NCBI GenBank assembly: GCA_902625845.1 | Contig: CACOCT010000001.1 | Coordinates: forward strand, 1-64,000 | DNA: 64,000 nucleotides | Reading direction: 5' to 3' | Source: an uncultured Prochlorococcus sp. | GTDB lineage: Bacteria; Cyanobacteriota; Cyanobacteriia; PCC-6307; Cyanobiaceae | Shown: piece after piece, positions 1 through 9,017 of the stretch | Layout: each line of letters opens with the position of its first letter | Numbering within the stretch: the stretch's first letter is position 1 | Program-made: the position numbers and the translations under genes | Notes under the pieces: generated by a model | Told to the model about the DNA's origin: nothing | What the model saw: the letters and a program-made list of their open reading frames with translations, nothing else | Database searches by the model: none

Positions 1-846
1 CATGCCATTGCTGAAGTCCAAAGGAATGGAGGAGTAGCAGCATTTGTAGACGCTGAACATGCATTAGATCCAGTATATGCAGCTTCTCTTGGAGTAGATG
101 TCGAGAACTTACTTGTTTCACAACCAGATACAGGCGAAATGGCCTTGGAGATAGTAGACCAGCTAATAAGGTCTGCTGCTGTAGATTTAGTTGTTGTTGA
201 CTCAGTAGCAGCATTAACACCAAGATCTGAGATAGAGGGTGAAATGGGGGATCACGTTGTTGGTAGCCAAGCACGCTTAATGAGTCAGGCAATGAGAAAA
301 ATTACCGGTAATATTGGGAAATCAGGATGTACAGTTATTTTTCTAAATCAATTAAGATTAAAGATAGGCATTACATACGGGAATCCTGAAACTACTACGG
401 GAGGAAATGCACTTAAATTTTATTCATCTGTCAGATTAGATATTAGAAGAATTCAAACCCTTAAAAGAGGAACAGAAGAATATGGAATCAGAGCAAAAGT
501 AAAAGTAGCTAAAAATAAAGTTGCCCCACCTTTTAGAATCGCTGAATTTGATATTTTATTTGGTAAAGGGATTAGCACTACGGGCTGCCTCTTAGATTTA
601 GCAGAAGAAACGAATATAGTCATTAGGAGAGGTGCTTGGTATAGCTATGAAGGAGAAAATATAGGGCAGGGTAGAGACAATACAATTATTTGGCTTGATC
701 AAAATCCACAGATTAAAGAGACAATAGAAAATCTTGTCAAAGCAAAACTTACTGAAGGAACAGAAGTTAGCTCTAATTCTATGAAGCAATTAAAAGTAAA
801 TAAAGATAACACTACAATTGCTAATGATATTAAAAATGTAGCCTAA
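1..846 (+). CDS. recA: RecA recombinase, 5'-truncated by window edge
   Basis: RecA forms an ATP-dependent filament on single-stranded DNA, catalyses strand exchange in recombinational repair and activates LexA cleavage. Frame 1 is open from base 1, so the gene enters the window already in progress. The visible 281 residues start just after where the Walker A loop should lie, at a segment containing [10 protein letters not shown]. The Walker B-like [12 protein letters not shown] and the SQAMRKI and FLNQLR loops follow. Roughly 80 N-terminal residues, including Walker A, are outside the window. The stop is 2 bases from the convergent DUF2839 gene, with no obvious terminator between them. Identification is secure. 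Confidence 0.97.
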   Translation, partial: HAIAEVQRNGGVAAFVDAEHALDPVYAASLGVDVENLLVSQPDTGEMALEIVDQLIRSAAVDLVVVDSVAALTPRSEIEGEMGDHVVGSQARLMSQAMRKITGNIGKSGCTVIFLNQLRLKIGITYGNPETTTGGNALKFYSSVRLDIRRIQTLKRGTEEYGIRAKVKVAKNKVAPPFRIAEFDILFGKGISTTGCLLDLAEETNIVIRRGAWYSYEGENIGQGRDNTIIWLDQNPQIKETIENLVKAKLTEGTEVSSNSMKQLKVNKDNTTIANDIKNVA

Positions 847-848
847 AT

Positions 849-1094
849 CTAAATATTATCTGCTGGAATCCACCATCCTGCTGCAGGGCCAATAAAGCGA
901 ACAACGATCCATAACAGTATTAACAGCGCAATTCCAAACCAACCAGCTCTAATACTTAACTTAATAAAATAATCTTTTTGATTTTCAGTAAAAGGTAACC
1001 ACTTGATGATTCTAGGAGAATCATCAAGTACCCTTTTTTTGGAATTCTTCCTAGGCGGCAACCCTAAGGTTTTTCTTCTCTTAGCTTCTCCCAT
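849..1094 (-). CDS. DUF2839-type small membrane protein
   Basis: This 81-residue protein begins MGEAKRRKTLGLPPR, a basic N-terminus I associate with the cyanobacterial DUF2839 family of unknown function. Residues about 52-70 form one hydrophobic segment (GIALLILLWIVVRFIG), so it is probably a single-pass membrane protein with a basic cytoplasmic N-terminus. It is convergent with recA and lies 26 bases downstream of the DinG-like gene on the same strand, so it may be co-transcribed with that gene. No enzymatic motif is visible. Family assignment is from memory of the N-terminal pattern. Confidence 0.8.
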   Translation of the reverse strand: MGEAKRRKTLGLPPRKNSKKRVLDDSPRIIKWLPFTENQKDYFIKLSIRAGWFGIALLILLWIVVRFIGPAAGWWIPADNI

Positions 1095-1120
1095 TTTTAG
1101 TAATTATTAGTATTCATGTC

Positions 1121-2569
1121 TTAATCAAAAGGATACATATAAGTTATTTCTTTTTTGGGTTCAATCATTTCTAGCATATCTCTACCCCATTTTCTATTCT
1201 TTATTCTACCGTCTAAGAATACTAATTTACCTGAATTTTTTCGCAATGGGGCAATAGCCTTATCTATAGCCTGGAAAGATTCAGGGAACATAAACTCCCT
1301 AAACCAATTATAAGATTCACTTCTCAAGAATAAGATTGTCTCTTGATTTATAGGTTCCATCATATTTGGAAATGGTAAAAGAGGAATAATAATTTGATCT
1401 GGAGGACAAATTAAATGTAAATTATTAATCCACCAGTCATAACTAGAACAGACCATTTGATTATCAAGCTTAGGGTGAGTTTCGAGAAGAACCCTTTGCC
1501 CATAAATAGAAGCTAATTCAGTTGCAAGTTTAATCTTTAAACTATCTTCGTTAGCTAGAAAGATTGAAAAACCTTTACTTAAAAATGAAAATTTCTTGCA
1601 ATTATCAATTGTGGATTCTACAAATGAGGGATTATTTGGAAGTAATAATTTCGAAGGAATATAAATAATAATATTTTTTTCAATAAAACTGCTCTCAAAA
1701 CTTATTGAGGAGCTGAGCTTTATATCATGTTTATTTAAATATCTTTTAAAAAAATTATCTCTTCTTAAGGATGATAAAAAGATCATACTATTTTTACTCA
1801 ATAAATCATTAAATTCAACAAACTGATTTATAGGCTCGACTTCTAAAGACCATTCAAATTTTTCACGATCAAGTTTAATCCAAAAGGCCCAACCTGATGA
1901 AATAGCTTTATTTAATTTAAAAAATTTATCTGAAAGATTAGCGTTTTGTTTTATTACTTTTTTTAGAAGATTAATCTCCTCAATATTCAATGACATTAAT
2001 GATTGACTTGGAAAAGACCTTAGAAAGAATTTTCCTTTAAGCAAATCATAAATTTTAGATAATTCATTCTTTTCCCTTAAACATGAATTATCGTAATTTA
2101 CCCAATCTTTTTTATGAAAAGAAATTCTTAAGATATTTTTTAAATCTTTTTTTAAACTTCCTACATCAGCAAAAATAATAATTTGTTTTTCAAAATTAGA
2201 TTTTGAATAATCATATAATAAATTTCCAATAGTCTGAATAAGGATTTTATGTTGTGAAAAAATAATTTGATTGTTTTGGACTGAAAAATCAAATCCTAAT
2301 TCCTGATACAAAGGTAAATGGTCGTTTAATAAAAATTTAAGTTGATGTTCTTGAACAACAAATTTAGAATTTTCTTGATTAAGAAATAATGTAAATAATA
2401 TCCCGGGAAACCATTCTTCAGTTAAAAAAATTTCAGAATTTATTAAGAGATTTTCTTTCTTTCTTACAAAACTTGCAATTATCCTTCCAAAAGAATATAA
2501 ATGTTTCCAATTAGATTGGTTTTTTTTTAAAAATTCCTTTAAACATTTATGAGTTGCAGCTTCGAGCAT
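1121..2569 (-). CDS. Degenerate DinG/Rad3-like helicase-related protein
   Basis: The 482-residue protein resembles the C-terminal part of DinG/Rad3 superfamily 2 helicases. Near residues 400-475 it has a pattern close to LPFPNMMEP, then a conserved Trp-Phe-Arg segment, then APLRKNSGKLVFLDGRI, matching the end of the HELICc2 domain. No GxGKT Walker A and no DEAH box is present; the region that should carry the box reads IIIFADVGSLKKDL. The motif VI arginines (QxxGRxIR) are also not seen. The fold is probably retained while ATPase activity is lost. It may act as a DNA-binding or structural factor. It sits beside recA, but on the opposite strand. Start is at an ATG. Confidence 0.6.
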   Translation of the reverse strand: MLEAATHKCLKEFLKKNQSNWKHLYSFGRIIASFVRKKENLLINSEIFLTEEWFPGILFTLFLNQENSKFVVQEHQLKFLLNDHLPLYQELGFDFSVQNNQIIFSQHKILIQTIGNLLYDYSKSNFEKQIIIFADVGSLKKDLKNILRISFHKKDWVNYDNSCLREKNELSKIYDLLKGKFFLRSFPSQSLMSLNIEEINLLKKVIKQNANLSDKFFKLNKAISSGWAFWIKLDREKFEWSLEVEPINQFVEFNDLLSKNSMIFLSSLRRDNFFKRYLNKHDIKLSSSISFESSFIEKNIIIYIPSKLLLPNNPSFVESTIDNCKKFSFLSKGFSIFLANEDSLKIKLATELASIYGQRVLLETHPKLDNQMVCSSYDWWINNLHLICPPDQIIIPLLPFPNMMEPINQETILFLRSESYNWFREFMFPESFQAIDKAIAPLRKNSGKLVFLDGRIKNRKWGRDMLEMIEPKKEITYMYPFD

Positions 2570-2661
2570 TTGTGTTTAACCAATAATGATTTTCAAAAAC
2601 AAGATTTTAATATACAAAATATTTTTATCAATATAATACAAAAGAGTTTATTAAAAATTTA

Positions 2662-3498
2662 ATGAATATTGGAATTGTAGGGTTAGGTCTAATAGGTGGC
2701 TCACTTGGCCTGAAGCTGCAAAGCTTAAATCATACTGTTTATGGTGTAACGAACAACAATTTCAATGAAATAAAAGCTAGGGAAAGAAAACTAGCAAATA
2801 TAATAAGTCAGGACTATAAAGTTTTAGAAAATTGCTCAATCATCTTTCTGGCCTTGCCAATAAAAAATCTTTTAAATCCCTCCAAAAATTTAATTAAAGC
2901 AATTCCAACTAAAGCAATACTTACTGATGTAGGTTCTGTAAAAGTACCAATTATTGAGACTTGGGAAAAAATTCATGATTTATTTATAGGTTCACATCCA
3001 ATGGCCGGAACAGAAGAAAAAGGGGTAAATGCAGGAAAAAAAGAACTATTTGATAACTCGAAGTGGGTAATTACACCAACAAAGCAAACTGATCAAAATT
3101 CATTACAAACCCTATCTAAATTATTAAAAAAAATGGGTTGTGATATTTATTTTGAGAAACCTGTTATTCATGATCAAGCGGTAGCTAATATTTCTCACTT
3201 ACCAATTTATTTAGCATCTTCTTTGATTGAAACAGCTTATTGTAAAAATAATAAAGATTTACTAAATCTATCCTGCAAACTTGCTGCGACAGGGTTCTCA
3301 GATACTTCTAGAGTTGGAGGTGGAAACCCTTCTCTAGGGATAGACCTAGCAGAAAATAATACAACTAATATACTCAATGCAATAAAAATTTTTAAAAAAA
3401 ATATTAATGAACTAGAAAAAATTTTTGAACACAGGGACTGGGATTCGCTAGAAGAAAAACTTAAAAAGAGTCAAGAATGGAGAAAACATTTCTGTTAA
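2662..3498 (+). CDS. tyrA: Prephenate/arogenate dehydrogenase
   Basis: TyrA makes tyrosine precursors. Cyanobacterial enzymes usually oxidise arogenate to tyrosine with NADP+, while others oxidise prephenate. The N-terminal Rossmann fingerprint GLGLIGG is at residues 7-13, and the substrate motif GSHPMAGTE at 110-118. A later segment with AVANISHLP carries the conserved helical-domain histidine. The length of 278 residues fits the short monofunctional cyanobacterial enzyme, with no chorismate mutase or ACT domain. It is divergent from the DinG-like gene and convergent with crtD. Cofactor and substrate preference cannot be read from this sequence by eye. Confidence 0.92.
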   Translation: MNIGIVGLGLIGGSLGLKLQSLNHTVYGVTNNNFNEIKARERKLANIISQDYKVLENCSIIFLALPIKNLLNPSKNLIKAIPTKAILTDVGSVKVPIIETWEKIHDLFIGSHPMAGTEEKGVNAGKKELFDNSKWVITPTKQTDQNSLQTLSKLLKKMGCDIYFEKPVIHDQAVANISHLPIYLASSLIETAYCKNNKDLLNLSCKLAATGFSDTSRVGGGNPSLGIDLAENNTTNILNAIKIFKKNINELEKIFEHRDWDSLEEKLKKSQEWRKHFC

Positions 3499-3504
3499 TA
3501 AATT

Positions 3505-5013
3505 CTAGAGTTGTAAAATCTTCATACCATTATTAGCAAGTATCTGCTGAGAGACCATTAAGGCTGATTGACTAACTCCTGCTGTGCCCTCTCCTGGATA
3601 TATTGAATCACCACATAACCACAAACCTTCAAAAGGTGTTCTACTTGACAATCCAAACAATCCAAATATTTCTGGATTTTGTCCTAGACCTCCAACAATT
3701 CCTCTTGGCCTATTTGTCCATCTTTCAAAAGACCTTGGAGTTGATAGTTCTCTATGCAACCAATTATCAGATGAAATATTAAATTTCTCTTCTAAAGCTT
3801 TAGAAATTTTTATTAAATATTGATTTTTCTTTATAGAATATTGATCCTTTTCTAAATCAAACCACTCATCAGTTTTTGTAAAAATACTAGCAATTAACGT
3901 TATTTCTCCTAAAGGCGCTCTTCCATCTCCTTGCTCACTTAAAGATATAAAAAGTGATCCAAATTCTTCACTAACAAATTGATAATGATTAGTACTAATA
4001 TCCATCATATTTTCTTTTTTCAACGCAGAGTAAAAAACAACAGCTCCAGATGGTTTTGGTAAATTCTTCAATCTATTTTTAAATTTAAAGTAATTATCTT
4101 TTTTATCGACCAAAAGATTTAAAAGTCCTTGTGGTGGTGGTGAATATATTACATCATTAGCATAGTATTCATTTACTTTATTTCCATTTGAAGAATTTAT
4201 TCTCCATAGTTTATTTTGTGAATCATATTCCAAGGAATCAACTTTTTTATTAAATAAGATTTTTGCATTAGTTCGTTTCAGAGAATCTTCTAAAGCGGAG
4301 CTTAATGCTTGCATAGAATCTTTCAAGTGCCATAATCCATGTGGCATTTGCGCCATTTGTAAAACAGTACATCCATATAAAGCAGCGGTTTTATAAACAT
4401 CTTCTTGAGAATATAGCTTGAGCTGTAAATTTAAAAACTTTATCAATCTTTCATCTTGATCTGATCTACATATTTTTAGAAGATCGAACATACTTGATCT
4501 TAGTAAAAAACCTGTCAAAAGATTTTGAGGATTAAGTGCATTAATAAACTGTGAAAAATCCCAAAAATTTCCAATTGGGATAACAGGATGATTATTTGCG
4601 AACTTCCAATTACTTTGATGTATTAAATTACAAAGATTCCAGAATCTTTCACTACCAGGAAATTGCCTCTTCCTTTCAGAGATCCACTTATTTCTCTCAT
4701 ACCATATTTTTATAGGTCTACTGCCATCATTTAAATCAACAACGCATGAAGGATCTAGTAAAGAGGCTTCAGGAATTTCAATTTCAAGAAATTTGAAAAT
4801 CTTTGAATGAATTCCACCACTTTCTAGACCTGCTACTTGAGTTGCTCCTACATCAAAAATATATCCATTCCTTTTAAATGTTCCTGCACAGCCACCTGAT
4901 TGTTTATGAGCTTCTATCAAAGTTACAGAAAATCCAAGTTTTGATAAAATTGCAGCTGATGTTAGTCCAGCTATACCTGCTCCTATTACAAAAACCTTTT
5001 TCTCCTTAATCAA
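3505..5013 (-). CDS. crtD: CrtD-type carotenoid desaturase
   Basis: FAD-dependent carotenoid oxidoreductase of the CrtI/CrtISO superfamily. The dinucleotide-binding motif VIGAGIAGL is at residues 9-17. It is followed by GGCAGTF and DVGATQVAGLESGGIH, the pattern I associate with cyanobacterial C-3',4' desaturase CrtD rather than the isomerase CrtH. The C-terminal FAD motif GLWLCGDSIYPGEGTAGV is present. The best start is TTG at 5013-5011; no ATG lies in frame close upstream. This leaves one base between it and the divergent kinase-like gene at 5015. Related Prochlorococcus genes are sometimes named carotenoid isomerase, and the true substrate is uncertain because these cells lack myxoxanthophyll as a major pigment. 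Confidence 0.75.
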   Translation of the reverse strand: MIKEKKVFVIGAGIAGLTSAAILSKLGFSVTLIEAHKQSGGCAGTFKRNGYIFDVGATQVAGLESGGIHSKIFKFLEIEIPEASLLDPSCVVDLNDGSRPIKIWYERNKWISERKRQFPGSERFWNLCNLIHQSNWKFANNHPVIPIGNFWDFSQFINALNPQNLLTGFLLRSSMFDLLKICRSDQDERLIKFLNLQLKLYSQEDVYKTAALYGCTVLQMAQMPHGLWHLKDSMQALSSALEDSLKRTNAKILFNKKVDSLEYDSQNKLWRINSSNGNKVNEYYANDVIYSPPPQGLLNLLVDKKDNYFKFKNRLKNLPKPSGAVVFYSALKKENMMDISTNHYQFVSEEFGSLFISLSEQGDGRAPLGEITLIASIFTKTDEWFDLEKDQYSIKKNQYLIKISKALEEKFNISSDNWLHRELSTPRSFERWTNRPRGIVGGLGQNPEIFGLFGLSSRTPFEGLWLCGDSIYPGEGTAGVSQSALMVSQQILANNGMKILQL

Positions 5014-5014
5014 A

Positions 5015-5893
5015 ATGAATAAATTATCTAATAATGAACTTAGCGAAATTTGTAATCGTTTAGGTAAATCTAAAATAATTAATCTCCAAAAAATATTTGG
5101 TGGATGTATTAATCATTCTTGGAGAATTGATTTTACGGACTCAAAATTTTTTCTTAAGAAAAATGATAAAGTTCAAAAAATTCTTAAATTTGAACAATAT
5201 TGTCTAAATGATCTTAGGCAATATACTAATTCTCAAAACATTATTATTCCAAAAGTGATTAACTATTTTGAATACGAAAATAATGAATTTTTATTAATGG
5301 AGTGGATGGATCTAAATAATTTAAATCAAAAAAAACTTGGAGCAGGAATAGCAGAAATTCATTTAAACTCTAACAAAAAAAAACCAAATAAATTTGGTTA
5401 TCCTATACCAGGTTTTATTGGTATAACAAGGCAAATAGAAGGTTGGGAAAGTGATTGGGTTGATTGCTTCATAAAGCTAAGAATTGAACCTCAACTATCA
5501 TTACTAAAACATTGTTCCCTAACGATTGATTTAATAAATCTTATTAAATCAAAAATTAAAGTTGTTTTATCTGATCATGATCCTATGAATTGTTTAATTC
5601 ATGGAGATCTTTGGTCGGGCAACATTAGTACAGGTAATTTTGAAAAGGGAATAATTTTTGACCCCTCATGCTGGTGGGCAGATTCAGAAATTGATATTGC
5701 AATGACAAGATTATTTGGAGGATTTACAGATGATTTTTATAATGAATACTTCAAAATAATAAAAGAAAAGGATGGTTCATATATGAGAACTACCATTTAC
5801 AATTTTTACCACATACTCAATCATGCAAATATGTTTGGAGGAAACTACATCAATCAAGTAAATAATTACATAAATTTGATTCTAAAAATGTAA
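5015..5893 (+). CDS. Fructosamine-3-kinase family protein
   Basis: The family phosphorylates ketosamine adducts on glycated proteins or amines, leading to their spontaneous breakdown (deglycation). The 292-residue protein has the kinase-fold catalytic loop HGDLWSGN at residues 196-203 and the metal-binding DPSCWWAD segment near 216, both typical of this family. GGCINHSWRI near residue 29 fits the nucleotide-binding loop. The start ATG is one base from the divergent crtD start, so its promoter must lie inside crtD. It converges on the CAAD gene with 6 bases between stops. The physiological substrate is unknown; ribulosamine or erythrulosamine products are typical of bacterial members. Confidence 0.82.
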   Translation: MNKLSNNELSEICNRLGKSKIINLQKIFGGCINHSWRIDFTDSKFFLKKNDKVQKILKFEQYCLNDLRQYTNSQNIIIPKVINYFEYENNEFLLMEWMDLNNLNQKKLGAGIAEIHLNSNKKKPNKFGYPIPGFIGITRQIEGWESDWVDCFIKLRIEPQLSLLKHCSLTIDLINLIKSKIKVVLSDHDPMNCLIHGDLWSGNISTGNFEKGIIFDPSCWWADSEIDIAMTRLFGGFTDDFYNEYFKIIKEKDGSYMRTTIYNFYHILNHANMFGGNYINQVNNYINLILKM

Positions 5894-5899
5894 AAAGTT

Positions 5900-6265
5900 T
5901 CATCCTAGGTATGTTTTTTTAATACTTTGCAGTTTATCCAAAACAGCTTCTCTATTTTCGCTGGTACGAAGATTTTGCCAACTCCATTGGCCCACAACAA
6001 TTACTCCTAATAGTTCTAGTAGGCCAGGAAGTATTGGGAAAAAATTAATAGTATCAATAATAACCTTAATTATTATTTGAGCTATTACAACAACAGCTAT
6101 AATTCCGGCTGCTTTACCATACTTACCCATTTGGGTCCAATCAACGTTTCCAATCGTTTCGTTGATTTTTCCCATAACATCGGAATATTTATCTGAAATA
6201 CTTTTTGTTTCAGAATTAGTATCGGAGGCAGAGTCTTGACTTGACTCAGGAGTGTTATCACTCAT
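5900..6265 (-). CDS. CAAD-domain thylakoid membrane protein (CurT-like)
   Basis: The chosen start at 6265 gives 121 residues; a longer frame begins five codons earlier. The protein has an acidic, Ser-rich N-terminus of about 40 residues, an amphipathic stretch, two hydrophobic segments (IIAVVVIAQIIIKVIIDTI and a glycine- and leucine-rich second one), then a short charged tail with WSWQNLRTSENREAVLDKL. This is the CAAD layout, shared with CURT1/CurT proteins that bend thylakoid membranes and with domains appended to some cyanobacterial aminoacyl-tRNA synthetases. Prochlorococcus has more than one such protein, so membrane curvature is a likely but unproven role. Confidence 0.75.
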   Translation of the reverse strand: MSDNTPESSQDSASDTNSETKSISDKYSDVMGKINETIGNVDWTQMGKYGKAAGIIAVVVIAQIIIKVIIDTINFFPILPGLLELLGVIVVGQWSWQNLRTSENREAVLDKLQSIKKTYLG

Positions 6266-6614
6266 GAATTCAGTAATCATGTTATATGAACCAGACAGTA
6301 TCGGAAAATTTGACAGTTGACTACCTATTTGTTGTAGATAATTCCGAACCGAAACATTTGATTTAAGCCAAATATCAATCCCACATTATCTTTTCAAGAA
6401 TTTCGTAAAGAAAAAGGATTTACAAAAACTTCACATTTAGATCACCTTTTCATAATAAAAGTGAGAATTACTCTTAAGAATTTATTTCTATAAATACCTC
6501 AATTTACTGAAAATGTTTTATGAAAACTAATTTAAATTTATTCATAAATGATATTTTGTTAGCTTGTGTTTAAAAATGAAATAGAATATTTTTATATTGT
6601 TTAAAAATTTCTTA
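6266..6614. other. Intergenic region between divergent CAAD and MoeB-like genes
   Basis: About 350 AT-rich bases separate two divergent genes, an unusually long spacer for this genome. I looked for short frames on both strands and found only ones ending within a few codons. No tRNA, riboswitch or strong hairpin is apparent. It should contain promoters for both flanking genes. A small RNA is possible but not supported by anything I can see. Confidence 0.5.
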
Positions 6615-7763
6615 ATGCATTTGTCGATAAATAATAATAATAATGAACTTTTAAATAGTGATGAAAGGGAAAGATATAAAAGACACCTTTCATTAAAGGG
6701 CTTTGGAGAAGAAAGCCAAATTAGGTTAAAAAATAGTTCTGTAATTTTTATTGGCGCTGGAGGACTTGGATCCTCAGCGATTATGTATATTGCTGCTGCA
6801 GGGATTGGAAAAATTGGAATTGCAGATGATGACAAAGTTGAGATTTCTAACTTGCAAAGACAAGTTATTCATAATAATTCTGATATTGGCAACTATAAAA
6901 CAGAGTCTGCTGAAAAAAGAATTAAAGAGCTTAATCCACATTGTAAAGTAATGACTTTTACTAAACGGATAAACAGTAAAAATGCCCTTGAGATACTTAG
7001 TCAATTTGATATTATTTGCGATTGCTCAGATAATTTTGGTACAAGATATCTCATTAATGATGCATGTGTCATTCTTAAGAAACCACTCATTTATGGCTCA
7101 GTGCAGGGATTTGAGGGACAAGTTAGCGTCTTTAATCTTAAGAAAAATAGTCCTAATTTTAGAGATTTGTTACCACAGTCACCTGAAGAAGGTCAAATCC
7201 CAAGTTGTGCTGATTATGGCGTTATTGGGATATCTCCTGGCATAATTGGAATTTTACAGGCTAATGAAATTATTAAAATAATAATCAAAAAAGGCAAAGT
7301 TTTAGATGGAAATATATTAATATTTAATCTACTCGAAAATAGTATGAAAAAATTAAATCTGACAGTATCTAAAAATTCCAAAAAAATTTATGATCTGACA
7401 ACAAATACAAAAGATTATGAATCTGAAATAAATGATGAATTCATAAAAAGAATTAACCACATTGAATTTAAAAAAATATATCATAAAAATTTAAATGAAA
7501 TAATTATTTTTGATGTTAGAGAAAAAGACGAATTTCAAAAATACTCCATTAAAGGCTCCGTATCTCTTCCACTAAGTTTGATAAAAGAAAAAAACTTATT
7601 TCAAATAATTAAAAATCAATCAATTGGTAAAAAAATTTTCACCTTATGTCAAAAAGGAATTAGATCAGAAATAGCATCAAAAATATTGTATAAAGAAAGA
7701 ATTGAGACAATTTTCATTGAGGGAGGAATTGAAAAAATAGGGAATATAAATCAACTTAATTAA
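6615..7763 (+). CDS. moeB: ThiF/MoeB-like adenylyltransferase with rhodanese domain
   Basis: E1-like enzyme that adenylates the C-terminal glycine of a ubiquitin-like sulfur carrier (MoaD or ThiS type), fused to a rhodanese that can supply sulfur. From the ATG at 6615, GAGGLGSS lies at about 47-54, the adenylate-site aspartates follow, and the candidate catalytic Cys is in PSCADYG at about 198. The C-terminal rhodanese has FDVREKDEF and an active-site Cys near 345 in LCQKGIRSE. The zinc CxxC pairs of E. coli MoeB are absent (NFRDLLP replaces CYRCLFP), as in MoeZ-type proteins. A run of AAT repeats encodes Asn residues near the N-terminus. Its stop overlaps the convergent CobO-like gene by 4 bases. 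Confidence 0.82.
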   Translation: MHLSINNNNNELLNSDERERYKRHLSLKGFGEESQIRLKNSSVIFIGAGGLGSSAIMYIAAAGIGKIGIADDDKVEISNLQRQVIHNNSDIGNYKTESAEKRIKELNPHCKVMTFTKRINSKNALEILSQFDIICDCSDNFGTRYLINDACVILKKPLIYGSVQGFEGQVSVFNLKKNSPNFRDLLPQSPEEGQIPSCADYGVIGISPGIIGILQANEIIKIIIKKGKVLDGNILIFNLLENSMKKLNLTVSKNSKKIYDLTTNTKDYESEINDEFIKRINHIEFKKIYHKNLNEIIIFDVREKDEFQKYSIKGSVSLPLSLIKEKNLFQIIKNQSIGKKIFTLCQKGIRSEIASKILYKERIETIFIEGGIEKIGNINQLN

Positions 7764-8917
7764 TAATCAACACCTTTTTTTAAATCTACTCCAACATTTG
7801 CATAATGCTTATGACAAACCATCTCAGAATAAACATTAGCTAGTTGGAAATAAGATGGCTCATTTTTGCATCTTCCAGTTAATATCACTTCTGTCTCTGA
7901 AGGTTTTTTCAAAAGTGTTTGATGAATAGATTCAACTGGTAATAATTCTAAATCAACAGTTGGATTTATTTCATCTAAGATTATTGTCTTATAGATTCCA
8001 CTTAATATAGCTGCTTTAGCTATCTCCCATGCTCTCTCAGCCTCAACATAGTCAATAGGTTGCTGCTGACCTCTCCAGACTATTGCATCTCTCCCAGACC
8101 TTAAATGATCGACTAAATGCGGATAACTCTCTCTTAAGGCTGCTATGGCAGCATCCTCGGTATATCCAGAGCCACCTTTCAACCATTGCAAAATCAAAAC
8201 TCTATGGCTTTTATCTTGAGAAATACCTTTACCTATGGCTTGCAAAGCCTTACCTAAAGCACTAGTAGACTTTCCTTTCCCTTCCCCTGTATAAACTTCT
8301 ATCCCTTCCATATTCATTTTATCTTCCAACTCTATTTTATCGGCTTTGGCACGAGGCCTCATCTCTGAGTGAAGTTGAGAAATTCTTATCAAAGAGGAGG
8401 GTGCTGCTCTACCGGTCACAATAATCTCTAATCCGTTAGGCCGAGATTTAATAGTATTGACAACATCATCAATATTTAACATCCCAAGATCAAGGACAGG
8501 ATTTAATTCATCCAAGACCAAGACAGAATAAAGTGAGCTTGCAATTGCACCCTTCGCAATATTCCATCCCCTCTCAGCTTCATCTTTATCAAATCTTGTA
8601 ACCTCTTTTTCACTAAAAAATTCAGATCTACCAGTTCTCACATGATCTATCAAATGAGGAAATCCTCTCTGCAATGCATCAATTGCAGCATCTTCAGCAT
8701 AATCTCTACCTGGCCCCTTAAGAAACCTTAGAAGCAAAACTCTTGTTTGTTTCTTCTCGCATATCCCAAGACCAATTGTTCGAAGAACTACGCCTAAGGC
8801 AGCCTGACTTTTACCTTTTCCTTCACCATCATAAATATGTAATTGTCCCTGAGACCTCTCTTGGCGACCTGTTGCAGTAACGATACCAATTCCTGAATTT
8901 TGGCTTGAGTTTGACAA
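7760..8917 (-). CDS. Tandem CobO-like P-loop protein (corrinoid adenosyltransferase family)
   Basis: Two homologous CobO/BtuR-type domains lie head to tail in 385 residues. The first P-loop, GEGKGKSQAA, is at about 31-40 and the second, GEGKGKSTSA, at about 211-220. Each domain repeats EDAAI, then FPHLIDH or YPHLVDH, then a Glu-Arg-Gly/Ala-Trp-x-Ile-Ala-Lys helix, LDELNP or LDEINP, and VTGR or LTGR. CobO adenosylates cob(I)yrinic acid a,c-diamide in B12 synthesis. Bacterial CobO is normally a single domain of about 200 residues, so this is a duplication-fusion. Both P-loops look intact. It is divergent from the LarE-like gene across 100 bases. A cobalamin role is likely by family, but is not proved by neighbours. 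Confidence 0.8.
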   Translation of the reverse strand: MSNSSQNSGIGIVTATGRQERSQGQLHIYDGEGKGKSQAALGVVLRTIGLGICEKKQTRVLLLRFLKGPGRDYAEDAAIDALQRGFPHLIDHVRTGRSEFFSEKEVTRFDKDEAERGWNIAKGAIASSLYSVLVLDELNPVLDLGMLNIDDVVNTIKSRPNGLEIIVTGRAAPSSLIRISQLHSEMRPRAKADKIELEDKMNMEGIEVYTGEGKGKSTSALGKALQAIGKGISQDKSHRVLILQWLKGGSGYTEDAAIAALRESYPHLVDHLRSGRDAIVWRGQQQPIDYVEAERAWEIAKAAILSGIYKTIILDEINPTVDLELLPVESIHQTLLKKPSETEVILTGRCKNEPSYFQLANVYSEMVCHKHYANVGVDLKKGVDY

Positions 8918-9017
8918 TAAATTAAAAATATATTAATTAATCTAGGTTATAGTTAGATTAGTTATTAAAAATTTAATAATAAATTTAAAAATAACAAATC
9001 TAAATCTTTCCTAATAA

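Noticed and set aside
6630-6645. An AAT microsatellite near the moeB start.
   Set aside because: Five triplets coding for Asn; common in AT-rich genomes and without evidence of phase variation, since triplet changes do not shift the frame.
6542-6835. A minus-strand frame of 97 codons.
   Set aside because: Antisense to the well-supported ThiF/MoeB-like gene and lacking any recognisable pattern.
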